Below, piece by piece: positions 1 to 7,537 of a DNA stretch of 12,245 nucleotides. Made by a program: the position numbers and the translations under genes. The notes under the pieces are model-generated. The model worked only from the letters and a program-made list of their open reading frames with translations, searched no databases and had not been told where the DNA came from. Source of the DNA: an uncultured Christensenella sp. (GTDB taxonomy: Bacteria > Bacillota > Clostridia > Christensenellales > Borkfalkiaceae); NCBI GenBank assembly GCA_910579585.1, contig CAJTVA010000039.1:1-12245 (forward strand). Direction: 5' to 3'. Every line of letters begins with the position of its first letter. The stretch's first letter is position 1.

Positions 1-18
1 CGCGGGCGGCAGTCCTTT

Positions 19-58
19 AAAAACGCAGTGACGTATAGAGTAGGTTTCTTGCGTTTTT
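19..58 (-). terminator. Possible terminator after typA
   Basis: Nine-base inverted arms (AAAAACGCA at 19-27, TGCGTTTTT at 50-58) enclose a 22-base loop and overlap the typA stop codon. Read on the minus strand, the second arm ends in five T, as in an intrinsic terminator. The long loop and the few G-C pairs make this a weak call. The arms are symmetric, so it could also act on transcripts entering from the left. Confidence 0.35.
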
Positions 59-1889
59 ATGCCAATCCTTTTTTAAGTTTTGCGTTAGCTTTCGCGCGGA
101 GTTCGCTGTCTAAAATTCTTTTCCTTATTCTTATGCTTTGGGGGGTGACTTCCAAAAGCTCGTCGTCGCCGATGAATTCAAGGCACTCTTCAAGGCTCAT
201 TCTTTTGGGTGTGATAAGTCTTAAAGCGTCGTCACTCGCGCTCGAACGGGTGTTAGTAAGGTGCTTGGTCTTGCAGACGTTGACGTTGATGTCCTCGCTT
301 TTGGGGCTTTCGCCTATTACCATTCCCTCGTACACGGGAGTACCCGCGCCGATAAACAGCGTGCCTCTGCCCTGCGCGTTGAAAAGTCCGTACGTTACCG
401 CTTCGCCAGTTTCGAATGCGATAAGCGAACCCGTGCTACGGCGGGAAAGTTCGCCTTTATACGGCTGGTACTCAAAGAATACGCTGTTCATTACGCCCTC
501 GCCTTTGGTAGAAGTCAGAAACTCCGACTTATAACCGAAAAGCCCGCGTGCGGGAATAATAAATTCAAGGCGGGTGCGGGTGCCGACTGCCGACATATGC
601 AGAAGCTCTCCCTTTCTGTTGCCCATACTCTGGAAAACCGCGCCCGTAGCGTCGTCGGGAACGTCGACTATGAGCCTTTCCATAGGCTCGTTTTTTACTC
701 CGTCTATTTCCTTATACATTACGCGGGGGGTCGAGACCTGAAATTCATAGCCCTCCCTTCGCATATTCTCGATAAGAATGGAAAGGTGCATTTCGCCCCT
801 GCCGCAGACGCGGTAGCTGTCCGCAGAGCCTGTTTCTTCGACGCGCAGGGAAACGTCCTTTAAAAGTTCTTTGAAAAGTCTGTCGCGGAGGTGGCGGGTC
901 GTCACCATTTTACCCTCTTTACCAGCAAAGGGGCTGTCGTTGACGGAAAAAGTCATTTCGACGGTGGGCTCGGTTATCTTTACGAATTTATGAGCTTCGA
1001 CGCAATCTGTAGAGCAGACCGTATCGCCTATATTGATTTTTTCAAGCCCCGAGAAACAGATTATATCGCCTGCGCGAGCAATATCGCAGGGGGTGCGTTG
1101 CAAACCTTCTATCTGGTAGAGGTTGACAATTTTGCCCGAAACCTTTTGCTGTACGTTGTTGTAATTGCAGACGGTGACGGCTTGGCCCGCCTTGACCGTG
1201 CCGCGCTCTATCCTGCCGATGCCGATACGGCCGACGTAATCGTTATAGTCGATAGACGATACGAGGACCTGTGTTGCGCCCTCTTCGTCCACTTCCATAG
1301 GCTGAATGTGGCTTACAATAGTTTCGAAAAGGGGCGTAAGGTCTTTGCCCTGTTCGTTCAGGTCGAGCGTTGCCGTGCCGTCTCTGCCCGAGCACCACAC
1401 TACGGGAGACATCAGCTGGTCGTCGGAAGCGTCGAGCTCCAATAAAAGTTCTAAAATTTCGTCCTGAACTTCGTTAAGACGCGCGTCGGGGCGGTCGATT
1501 TTGTTGACGACGATTATCAGGCGATGACCCATTTCCAGCGCTTTTTGCATAACGAAACGGGTTTGCGGCATAGGCCCCTCCGCCGCGTCGACAAGGACGA
1601 GAACGCCGTTTACCATCATCATAACGCGCTCGACCTCGCCCGAAAAGTCGGCGTGGCCCGGCGTGTCGACGACGTTGATTTTTACTCCGTTATAGTGTAG
1701 CGAAGTGTTTTTTGCAAGAATGGTGATGCCGCGTTCGCGCTCTAAGTCGCCCGAGTCCATTACACGTTCCTCCACGGACTGATTGTCGCGGAAGGTGTGG
1801 CTTTGCTTCAACATTGCGTCTACAAGCGTGGTTTTGCCGTGGTCTACGTGCGCGATTATCGCGACGTTTCGTAAATCTTCTCTAATCAA
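57..1889 (-). CDS. typA: Ribosome-associated GTPase TypA/BipA
   Basis: TypA/BipA is a translational GTPase of the EF-G/LepA type that binds the ribosome and helps 50S assembly and stress adaptation, notably in the cold. The 610-residue protein has the family's usual length. The G motifs are visible in order: AHVDHGKT (13-20), RGIT (53-56), DTPGH (75-79) and NKID (129-132), then the CSGRDG segment. Elongation-factor domains II, III and V-like follow, with the TypA-specific C-terminal region ending in a basic tail. The start is TTG at 1889, preceded by GAGG at 1897-1900 with a 7-base spacing; no better start lies nearby. It is the last gene of the minus-strand cluster, 39 bases after gpsA. The assignment is very secure. 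Confidence 0.97.
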   Translation of the reverse strand: MIREDLRNVAIIAHVDHGKTTLVDAMLKQSHTFRDNQSVEERVMDSGDLERERGITILAKNTSLHYNGVKINVVDTPGHADFSGEVERVMMMVNGVLVLVDAAEGPMPQTRFVMQKALEMGHRLIIVVNKIDRPDARLNEVQDEILELLLELDASDDQLMSPVVWCSGRDGTATLDLNEQGKDLTPLFETIVSHIQPMEVDEEGATQVLVSSIDYNDYVGRIGIGRIERGTVKAGQAVTVCNYNNVQQKVSGKIVNLYQIEGLQRTPCDIARAGDIICFSGLEKINIGDTVCSTDCVEAHKFVKITEPTVEMTFSVNDSPFAGKEGKMVTTRHLRDRLFKELLKDVSLRVEETGSADSYRVCGRGEMHLSILIENMRREGYEFQVSTPRVMYKEIDGVKNEPMERLIVDVPDDATGAVFQSMGNRKGELLHMSAVGTRTRLEFIIPARGLFGYKSEFLTSTKGEGVMNSVFFEYQPYKGELSRRSTGSLIAFETGEAVTYGLFNAQGRGTLFIGAGTPVYEGMVIGESPKSEDINVNVCKTKHLTNTRSSASDDALRLITPKRMSLEECLEFIGDDELLEVTPQSIRIRKRILDSELRAKANAKLKKGLA

Positions 1890-1928
1890 AATATTGCCTC
1901 GTATATATTAAAAAAATTTATATGCCTT

Positions 1929-2918
1929 TTAGAATTCGAATTTCGTTTCTCTGTCGAAGAGTTTTAAAAGTATTTCCATACATTTTTCCGAACCGTTGCC
2001 GCTTTCAAAGGGGTTTGTAAGGAAGCAAGCTTCGTAGACCGCTTGGGTTATGGGGAGTTCTACGCCGTATTTATCGCCAAGCTCTTTCATTGCCTTTGCC
2101 GTCATAACTCCCTCGGCGAGTTTTTCGAATTTTGCGCCGTGCGCCATCATTTCGCCGTAGCGGCGGTTATGGGAGTATTCGGAAAACAACGTCGTTTCAT
2201 AGTCGCCGAGGTGTGCAAGTCCGTAAGCGGAAGAAAATTTGCCGCCCATTGCCTGAATGAGTTTGCCGACCTCGTACGCGCCGCGTGCCATAAGAGGACC
2301 TTTTAAGCTGACGTAGCCGCTGCCATCGAGAACGCCTGCGGCGATGCCGAGTACGTTCTTAGCCGCCGCGCCGATTTCCGAGCCGATTACGTCGTTGCCG
2401 TAGTAGAAACGGATTAGGTTGGATTTGAACGAATTCGCTATTTTTATTTTTAACGCTTCGTCGTACGCGTCGACTATCATACAATTGGGTATACCTTGCG
2501 TGAAAGCCTGAATGTGACCGGGACCGACCCAAACGGCGATTTTGTCTTTTTCGATACCGCTTTCAATCAGAACTTCGGAAAGGCGCTTGCCCGTAGCTTC
2601 CTCTATACCCTTCATACAAAGAACGAAGATTTTGTCCTTGACGGGATAGCGGGTAACTTTTTGCATAAAGCCGCGCAAGCCCTGCGCCGAAATGGAAATT
2701 ATAATTATTTCGCTTTCGGTTACGGCTTCTTCAAGGTTGCAAGTAAGTTTTATGGACTTGTCCAAAGTGACGTATTCGTTCTTGCCCGCGGTCTTTAATA
2801 CCTCGTAAGAATAGTCGCCCTCGGGGCCCCAGCTTACGACCTGATTTTTTAATACTGTTGCCTGATACCAAGCGATAAACGAACCCCAACGGCCGCAACC
2901 CAAGACTGAAATTTTCAT
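1929..2918 (-). CDS. gpsA: GpsA-family NAD(P)-dependent glycerol-3-phosphate dehydrogenase (divergent)
   Basis: The family reduces dihydroxyacetone phosphate to sn-glycerol-3-phosphate in the cytoplasm for phospholipid synthesis. The 329-residue length is typical. The N terminus has a Rossmann nucleotide loop (VLGCGRWGS, 5-13). CMKGIE (101-106) supplies the first conserved lysine (K103), and the AAKN segment supplies the expected catalytic lysine (K187). HLGDYETT and SHNRRYGE (about 236-256) match the C-terminal GLGD and N-R regions of the family. Several signature positions differ: GPGH (132-135) replaces the usual GPS[FH], HLGD replaces GLGD, and the loop after AAGVLDGSG is atypical. It may therefore be a divergent orthologue or a paralogue with changed specificity. 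A G-rich ribosome binding site lies about 6 bases upstream of the ATG. It sits between recR and typA, 36 bases after recR. Confidence 0.86.
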   Translation of the reverse strand: MKISVLGCGRWGSFIAWYQATVLKNQVVSWGPEGDYSYEVLKTAGKNEYVTLDKSIKLTCNLEEAVTESEIIIISISAQGLRGFMQKVTRYPVKDKIFVLCMKGIEEATGKRLSEVLIESGIEKDKIAVWVGPGHIQAFTQGIPNCMIVDAYDEALKIKIANSFKSNLIRFYYGNDVIGSEIGAAAKNVLGIAAGVLDGSGYVSLKGPLMARGAYEVGKLIQAMGGKFSSAYGLAHLGDYETTLFSEYSHNRRYGEMMAHGAKFEKLAEGVMTAKAMKELGDKYGVELPITQAVYEACFLTNPFESGNGSEKCMEILLKLFDRETKFEF

Positions 2919-2954
2919 AATTGACCCCCGAATATGTTGTAGTTTCGAATATTT

Positions 2955-3545
2955 TTAAATGCTTTTACGCTCTGTTAAGGCGCGGGATAACGTTACCTCG
3001 TCGGTGTATTCGAGTTCACCTCCGACGGGTATGCCGTGGGCAAGGCGGGTGACGTTCACGCCCAACGGTTTTAAAATTTTCGCTATATACATTGCCGTGG
3101 CTTCACCCTCTACGTCGGGGTTGGTTGCCATAATGACTTCCTGAACCGTGCCGTCTATGCGCGCAAGAAGTTCCTTTATGCGTATATCGTTTGGACCTAC
3201 CCCGTCCATAGGGCTTATTACGCCGTGAAGGACATGATAAACACCCTTAAACTCGTGCAGTTTTTCCATTGCAATAACGTCTTTCGGCTCTTTAACCACG
3301 CAGATTATATTATTCTGGCGGCGCTTGCAGATTTCGCAGACGTCCTCTTCCGTGAAGTTGCCGCAAACCTTGCAATAGCGCACCTTTTGCTTACAGTAGA
3401 CTATGCTTTCAGCAAAGGCCTTTGCTTCGGCGTCAGTCATACCGATTACTTTATAAGCATACCTTTGCGCGGTCTTTTTGCCGACGCCGGGAAGTTTTGA
3501 AAATTCGTTGATAAGCCTGCCGATAGGCTCGATAAAAACGTCCAT
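2955..3545 (-). CDS. recR: Recombination mediator RecR
   Basis: RecR works with RecO and RecF to load RecA on SSB-coated gaps during recombinational DNA repair. The product is 196 residues, the normal length. Visible features in order are a helix-hairpin-helix (LPGVGKKTAQRYAY), a four-cysteine zinc finger (CKVC...CEIC) and a Toprim domain starting ICVVKEPKDV, with the GVISPMDGVGP segment characteristic of RecR. The C terminus carries the ATNPDVEGEATA and RLAHGIPVGGELEYTD blocks. The frame stays open upstream to 3644, but the ATG at 3545 is chosen. It gives the family N terminus MDVFIEPIGRLINEF and has AGAGGT at 3550-3555 at proper spacing; the upstream extension looks spurious. It follows ybaB after an unusually long 134-base gap. 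Confidence 0.96.
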   Translation of the reverse strand: MDVFIEPIGRLINEFSKLPGVGKKTAQRYAYKVIGMTDAEAKAFAESIVYCKQKVRYCKVCGNFTEEDVCEICKRRQNNIICVVKEPKDVIAMEKLHEFKGVYHVLHGVISPMDGVGPNDIRIKELLARIDGTVQEVIMATNPDVEGEATAMYIAKILKPLGVNVTRLAHGIPVGGELEYTDEVTLSRALTERKSI

Positions 3546-3679
3546 AATTACCTCTAAAACAAAAACACAGAGAAGCTGGCAGAACAGGAAGCGCGAGGAA
3601 AACCCGAGAAAGCTTACTAGACGTAAGTGAACGAAGGTTGCCACAGCGCGACACGGTTATGCGACGCTTATATGCGTTT
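3546..3679 (-). other. Long ybaB-recR spacer, function unknown
   Basis: This 134-base gap is the longest between co-directional genes in the cluster. Only the recR ribosome binding site (3550-3555) is assignable. Small inverted repeats occur, such as CTTAC-GTCTA-GTAAG on the minus strand around 3613-3627, and an ACGC-GCGT pair just after the ybaB stop. No T-run terminator, convincing promoter or known RNA was recognised. Two reading frames stay open through it, but their low-complexity translations rich in Leu, Phe and Ser do not look like protein. It could be a leader, a small RNA or a copy of a dispersed repeat. Confidence 0.3.
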
Positions 3680-4039
3680 TTATATTAAACCTTTGCCGGC
3701 TTTGGCGTAGGGCCCCATCTTCTCTTCGTACACAGCGTCGGCTTTTTTGTAGCCGTCGTTGATTGCCGCCATAATAAGGTCTTCAAGCATTTCGACGTCG
3801 TCATCGTCGGTGATGTCCACAAGCGTGGAAAGCTTACTGCCGAATTCTATTCCGTTTATTATTTTTTTTGCGTTCATATAGACGACGACCGTTTCGTCGC
3901 CCTCTTCGCCGCCGCCCGAAAGACCTACAACCTCGTAATCTTCGAGTTCAGCGTCAGCCTGTTGCATCTGCTCTTGCATTTTCTGGGCTTCCCTAAGCAT
4001 ACTCTGCATATTACCCATTCCGCCTTTAAAGCCTGCCAT
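3680..4039 (-). CDS. ybaB: YbaB/EbfC-family nucleoid-associated protein
   Basis: YbaB/EbfC proteins are small dimeric DNA-binding proteins associated with the nucleoid; the gene almost always sits between dnaX and recR, as here. The 119-residue product has the family layout. A glycine- and methionine-rich start (MAGFKGGMGNMQSML) leads into a helix with a glutamine/methionine-rich stretch (KMQEQMQQADAELEDY). Next come the central strand region with GLSGGGEEGDETVVVYMNAKK and a C-terminal helix with DLIMAAINDGYKKAD. AAGGAG lies 5 bases upstream of the ATG. It follows dnaX after 50 bases, close enough for co-transcription. The precise cellular role of the family is only partly defined, but membership is secure. 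Confidence 0.95.
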   Translation of the reverse strand: MAGFKGGMGNMQSMLREAQKMQEQMQQADAELEDYEVVGLSGGGEEGDETVVVYMNAKKIINGIEFGSKLSTLVDITDDDDVEMLEDLIMAAINDGYKKADAVYEEKMGPYAKAGKGLI

Positions 4040-4089
4040 AATATCTCCTTTTTATTGATTGACCCCAATATATATTAGAGTTTCGACAT

Positions 4090-5838
4090 TTATTTTATTT
4101 CTATATCTGTACCGTTGAAATTAGCTTTAAGCTCGTTAAGCGCCTTTTCGTACTCATTTTCGCCTTGCTTTTTAAAGCGCACTTCGAAGCCCGTAACGCC
4201 GAGTTCCGAAAGTACTTCCGAAATAAATTTAGAATTTTCCGCGCGGTTTAACGACTTCAAAACCGCCTCGCTGTCGGTCAAAAGAACGAGTTTTTCGCCC
4301 TCGAACGTGTGGTCGAGGTCCATACACAGCGTGAAAAGCACCGCGTTTTTATGTGTGGTGCGGAGGCTTTTTATGAAGCCAGCAAACACCTTACCTTTAT
4401 CTACGCTCGCTAAATCGGGCGCTTTTGCGGGGAAATTATCGAAAATACGGGGTTGAACCGTTTCTTCTTTTTTCGGTTGCTCTTGTTTAGGTGCCGCAAA
4501 CGGGTCGAAATCTTCGTCCTGCAAAACTATTTTTTTTGCGGGCGCAGGAGTGTGCGCGACGCGCGCCGCGGAGGTTGTGTCTGCGGCGGGGGGTACCGCG
4601 TGAGAATAAGCGGCGACGGGTTGCGCCGCGGTTTTATTCGGCACAGACGCAACGAAATTGGACTGCGGCGCAGGCGCAATTGACGGTAGACCCCCTGATA
4701 TCCTGCGTTCAAGCGCGTTTATCTTGCCGATTAACGCGTCTAAATCATAGTCTTTTTCGGGCATAGAAGCCTTCAAAACCGCGGTTTCCAAGGTGATTTT
4801 GCCGTTCAGAGAATAGCGCATATCCGTTTCGGCTTTTGAGAGAATTTCGGTGACGCGCAAAATCTTATGTCCGTCGGCGGTCGAAGCAACCCCCTCTATT
4901 ATTTTATAGGTTTCGTCGGGCAAGTTGACGATTTCTTTTGCGGTTTTGCAAACTTTTACTACCGTACAGTCGTTCATAAAGGACAGCATATCCTTTATAA
5001 GAACGCCTACCCCCTTGCCCGTGGCGAGAATTTCTTCAACCGCAGAGAGGGCTTCGGAAGCGTTTTCGGATAAGATTGCCCCGCATATATGTGCCACTTT
5101 CGCCCATTCCGCACTGCCCAAAACCGCGTTCACGTCGTCGTAGGTGAGTTTACCGCGCGAGTACGACGCGCACATATCGGCGATTGAAAGGCTGTCGCGG
5201 GCACTGCCTGCGCCTGCGCGGGCGATTGCGGACACCGCTGCGTCCTCATACTCTTTACCAGTTTTTTGAAATACCGATTTTATTAATTCTTCCAAGTCGC
5301 GCTGGGGGATAAGCTTGAAGTCGAAGCGCATACAGCGCGAAAGAATAGTTGCGGGAATTTTTTGCGGCTCGGTCGTGGCGAGTATGAATACTGCGTGGCG
5401 CGGGGGTTCTTCCAAGGTCTTTAAGACTGCGTTGAACGCAGACTGCGTGAGCATATGCACCTCGTCTATTATATAGACCTTATACTTGCCTGCAACGGGC
5501 GGGTATTGGACCTTTTCCCTTAAATCGCGCATTTCGTCGACTCCGTTATTCGAAGCCGCGTCGATTTCAGATATATCAAGATTTGAGCCTGCGGCAAGCG
5601 CGCGACAAGCGGCGCACTTCCCGCAAGGGGAAGCGTTGACGGGGTTTTCACAATTTATTGCCCTTGCGAAGATTTTCGCGAGCGTGGTTTTGCCCGTGCC
5701 GCGGGGGCCGCAAAAAAGGTAAGCGTGACCGACTTTATCGCTTGCTATCTGGTTTTTGAGGATACGGACGATATGCTCCTGACGGACGACTTCGTCGAAC
5801 GTTGCGGGGCGGAAAGTCCTGTAAAACGCAAGGTACAT
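4090..5838 (-). CDS. dnaX: DNA polymerase III subunit gamma/tau
   Basis: DnaX is the ATPase core of the clamp loader that places the beta clamp on DNA; full-length tau also contacts polymerase and helicase. The 582-residue product has Walker A GPRGTGKT (44-51), zinc-binding cysteines C63, C72, C75 and C78, Walker B IIDE (123-126), sensor 1 around LATTEP (153-158) and the SRC arginine-finger motif (167-169). An Ala/Pro-rich linker (about 383-460) and a C-terminal tau domain follow. The frame opens with GTG at 5847, but ATG at 5838 is chosen. It yields the family start MYLAFYRTFRP and has AAGGAG at 5847-5852 with 8-base spacing, whereas the GTG would overlap that site. The sigma gene stops 5 bases before this ATG. 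An A8 run lies at codons 434-437. Confidence 0.97.
   Translation of the reverse strand: MYLAFYRTFRPATFDEVVRQEHIVRILKNQIASDKVGHAYLFCGPRGTGKTTLAKIFARAINCENPVNASPCGKCAACRALAAGSNLDISEIDAASNNGVDEMRDLREKVQYPPVAGKYKVYIIDEVHMLTQSAFNAVLKTLEEPPRHAVFILATTEPQKIPATILSRCMRFDFKLIPQRDLEELIKSVFQKTGKEYEDAAVSAIARAGAGSARDSLSIADMCASYSRGKLTYDDVNAVLGSAEWAKVAHICGAILSENASEALSAVEEILATGKGVGVLIKDMLSFMNDCTVVKVCKTAKEIVNLPDETYKIIEGVASTADGHKILRVTEILSKAETDMRYSLNGKITLETAVLKASMPEKDYDLDALIGKINALERRISGGLPSIAPAPQSNFVASVPNKTAAQPVAAYSHAVPPAADTTSAARVAHTPAPAKKIVLQDEDFDPFAAPKQEQPKKEETVQPRIFDNFPAKAPDLASVDKGKVFAGFIKSLRTTHKNAVLFTLCMDLDHTFEGEKLVLLTDSEAVLKSLNRAENSKFISEVLSELGVTGFEVRFKKQGENEYEKALNELKANFNGTDIEIK
4530..4537 (-). other. A8 slippery run in dnaX linker
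   Basis: On the coding strand the frame reads GCA AAA AAA ATA, which contains an A-AAA-AAA heptamer at residues 434-437, between the ATPase and tau parts. Moving into the -1 frame adds 14 codons and then reaches TAA (4487-4489). Losing one A puts TAG (4527-4529) immediately after the lysines. Either event would give a product of about 436-450 residues, close to the gamma form known in Escherichia coli and Thermus dnaX. The position and stops are seen directly; use of the site is inference. Confidence 0.5.
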
Positions 5839-5843
5839 ATTGG

Positions 5844-6395
5844 TCACTCCTTTTCGTATAATTTTTCAAGCTTGGCTTTGGCGCGGCTCAAAGCGTTTGA
5901 AACGCTTTTTTGCGGCTTGCCCAAAGCTGATGAAATTTCGGCTACTGTCATTCCGTCAAGGCGCATAACCGTAACCTTGAACTCCGTAGACGAAAGTATT
6001 TTAGAAATCTTCTGTAAAAATTCGCGGCGGTTTTCGCGGCGGATAAGTTCGTCCTCAGGGCTTGCCGGTGAGATTTCCGCGCCGATTTCGACGATTGGGA
6101 CGAAGTCGTTCAAGGCTGCGTTCTTTGCGCCGAGGCTCTTTTTTATTGCGTCCAAAACCGCGTTTCTTATACATACGTAAGCGTATGAAGAAAAGTTCGC
6201 GCCGCCTGCAACATACGAATTAATCGCCGAATACAGCCCCACCATTCCTTCTTGCACGAGGTCCTCGTTTTCACCGCCGTGAAGAAAAAATCTTGCGGCG
6301 ACCGCTTGAACCATATCCGAATATTTATTTAAAAGTTCTTCCTGTGCGGCTTTGTCGCCGCGGCGGGACAAAATTATAAGCTCTTCGTCGGTCAT
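5844..6395 (-). CDS. sigH: SigH-like sigma-70 family RNA polymerase sigma factor
   Basis: This is an alternative sigma factor that directs RNA polymerase to a promoter subset; in Bacillus SigH governs the switch to sporulation and competence. The 183-residue protein has region 2 at about 20-90, including ARFFLHGGENEDLVQEGM, which closely resembles SigH (core-binding DLVQEG, then GLYSAI and SYAYVCIRNAV). Region 4 at about 125-180 contains the helix-turn-helix MTVAEISSALGKPQKSVSNA and the ending RAKAKLEKLYEKE. It is shorter than Bacillus SigH because the linker is compact. ATG at 6395 overlaps the rlmB stop as ATGA, so translation is probably coupled; no strong ribosome binding site is seen. 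Its place after mrnC-rlmB matches sigH synteny. The sigma family is certain, the SigH subgroup likely, and a sporulation role unproven. Confidence 0.85.
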   Translation of the reverse strand: MTDEELIILSRRGDKAAQEELLNKYSDMVQAVAARFFLHGGENEDLVQEGMVGLYSAINSYVAGGANFSSYAYVCIRNAVLDAIKKSLGAKNAALNDFVPIVEIGAEISPASPEDELIRRENRREFLQKISKILSSTEFKVTVMRLDGMTVAEISSALGKPQKSVSNALSRAKAKLEKLYEKE

Positions 6396-7099
6396 CTTCT
6401 TCGTATCACTTCGTAAACGGCAATTCCGAGCGCGACGGACGCGTTAAGGGAATTAACTTTGCCTTTAAGCGGCAGAGAAAGGCAGAAATCGCACTTTTCA
6501 CGCGTAAGCCGTTTAACGCCGCTATCCTCTCCGCCGATAACGAGGGCGACGTTGCCCGACAAATCGGCTTTATAGATGTCGTCGCCGTCCGCTTCGAGAG
6601 CGTAAAGCCAGAAGCCCGCTTTTTTGAGTTCGTCTACCGCGTGGTTCAAAGACTTGACTTTTGCAACGCGCATATGTTCCGCCGCGCCTGCCGAGATGCG
6701 GATAACCGCTTCGGTCACGCTTGCGGAGTTGTTTGCGGGAATAATTACGCCGTCTGCGCCCGCACACTCCGCGACCCTTATTATCGAGCCGAGGTTGTGC
6801 ACGTCCTCGACGCCGTCGCAAAGGACGATAAGTCCGTTTTCCTTTTTTGCCGATATGATTTCGTCAAGAGTGGAATATTCGTAGTCGGTGGTAAAGGCGA
6901 TTACGCCCTGATGGCGACCCTCTACGCTTTCTTTATCAAGGACCTTTTTATCAACGAACTGAACGCGGACCCCTGCTTTGCGGGCTTCGGCGAAAATTTT
7001 GTTTAAACTGCCCTGCGGGTTCTTTTCCAAAAGAATTTTATCTATATTTTTGTCGGTTTTAAGAAGTTCTAAAACCGCGTTTCTGCCTTCAGTTTTCAT
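6392..7099 (-). CDS. rlmB: 23S rRNA (guanosine-2'-O-)-methyltransferase RlmB/TrmH family
   Basis: A SpoU-class methyltransferase; RlmB methylates the 2'-O of a conserved guanosine in the peptidyl-transferase region of 23S rRNA using S-adenosylmethionine. The 235 residues comprise an N-terminal substrate-binding domain (GRNAVLELLK to about residue 75, including the family block EGRHQGVIAF) and a knotted SPOUT catalytic domain. Its motifs are visible: NLGSIIRVAECAGADGVII (motif 1), VALVIGGEDSGVKRL (motif 2) and LSLPLKGKVNSLNASVA (motif 3). The gene overlaps mrnC by 11 bases and the sigma gene by 4. Its ribosome binding site lies inside mrnC and is weak, so translation is probably coupled. It is often annotated yacO or trmH in this context. 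Confidence 0.93.
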   Translation of the reverse strand: MKTEGRNAVLELLKTDKNIDKILLEKNPQGSLNKIFAEARKAGVRVQFVDKKVLDKESVEGRHQGVIAFTTDYEYSTLDEIISAKKENGLIVLCDGVEDVHNLGSIIRVAECAGADGVIIPANNSASVTEAVIRISAGAAEHMRVAKVKSLNHAVDELKKAGFWLYALEADGDDIYKADLSGNVALVIGGEDSGVKRLTREKCDFCLSLPLKGKVNSLNASVALGIAVYEVIRRR

Positions 7100-7487
7100 C
7101 GTTTTTACTCAATAATTCTTCGATTCTGCCGTAATTGCCCGTTAGATAGAGGTAGCCCAAAAGCGCTTCGAAACCGGTGGAATTGTTATACTCCGCAACG
7201 GTAGCGTTTTTTGAGCGAGTGGGTTTTTTTGCGTTTCTGCCACGTTTGAATACCGCCGTTTCTTCTTCGGTGAAGGCGGGAAGAATTTTTTCCAGAAGTG
7301 CGTTCTGACCGTGCGCCGACACTTCGGACGAGGACAGCTTCTGCATTGTACCAGTGGAAAAATCGTGACAGATTACGAGCTTTTCGCGAACGTAAAGCGT
7401 ATAAACCGCGTCGCCTACGAACGCAAGCGTTATCGGGCTTATCGTTTTTGCTTTTTCTTCGGGAAGAGTTGTAAAAAATTTAAACAT
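7089..7487 (-). CDS. mrnC: Mini-ribonuclease 3
   Basis: Mini-III is a dimeric RNase III-like enzyme that trims the ends of the 23S rRNA precursor in Firmicutes. The 132-residue product consists only of an RNase III catalytic domain with no double-stranded-RNA-binding domain, as expected. Visible blocks are PITLAFVGDAVYTLYVRE (the first acidic motif, around 18-35), RGRNAKKPTRSKNATVAEYN (around 81-100) and STGFEALLGYLYL, which carries the second acidic catalytic position. ATG at 7487 has AGGAG at 7497-7501 with a 9-base spacing. It is the first gene of the cluster; the predicted transcription start is only about 15 bases upstream. In many Firmicutes cysS precedes it, but here a divergent amidase does. 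Confidence 0.94.
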   Translation of the reverse strand: MFKFFTTLPEEKAKTISPITLAFVGDAVYTLYVREKLVICHDFSTGTMQKLSSSEVSAHGQNALLEKILPAFTEEETAVFKRGRNAKKPTRSKNATVAEYNNSTGFEALLGYLYLTGNYGRIEELLSKNDEN

Positions 7488-7508
7488 TAACCCATTCTCC
7501 TATTCTTT

Positions 7509-7537
7509 ATTGTAGCATATACTCATAAAAATTGCAA
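7509..7537 (-). promoter_or_regulatory. Sigma-A type promoter for the mrnC-typA cluster
   Basis: On the minus strand a -35 TTGCAA (7532-7537) is followed by a 17-base spacer and a -10 TACAAT (7509-7514) preceded by TGC, an extended -10. The start would fall near 7502, leaving a very short leader that begins about at the mrnC ribosome binding site. It is the only strong promoter-like match recognised for the eight-gene cluster; internal promoters are not excluded. Confidence 0.8.

Noticed and set aside
28..1445. Long open frames on the plus strand opposite typA
   Set aside because: They lie entirely antisense to a perfectly conserved GTPase gene, have no family motifs, and follow from the GC-biased codon use of typA.
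3546..3644. N-terminal extension of recR by 33 codons
   Set aside because: The extension is hydrophobic and unlike RecR, while ATG 3545 has a good ribosome binding site and gives the family N terminus.
3546..3679. Bacterial SRP RNA (scr), often found near dnaX
   Set aside because: The conserved helix 8 sequence was looked for on both strands and not found; the GGAAG-like stretch does not extend to the full motif.
5839..5847. GTG at 5847 as the dnaX start
   Set aside because: It overlaps the AAGGAG that serves ATG 5838, leaving no spacing for ribosome binding.
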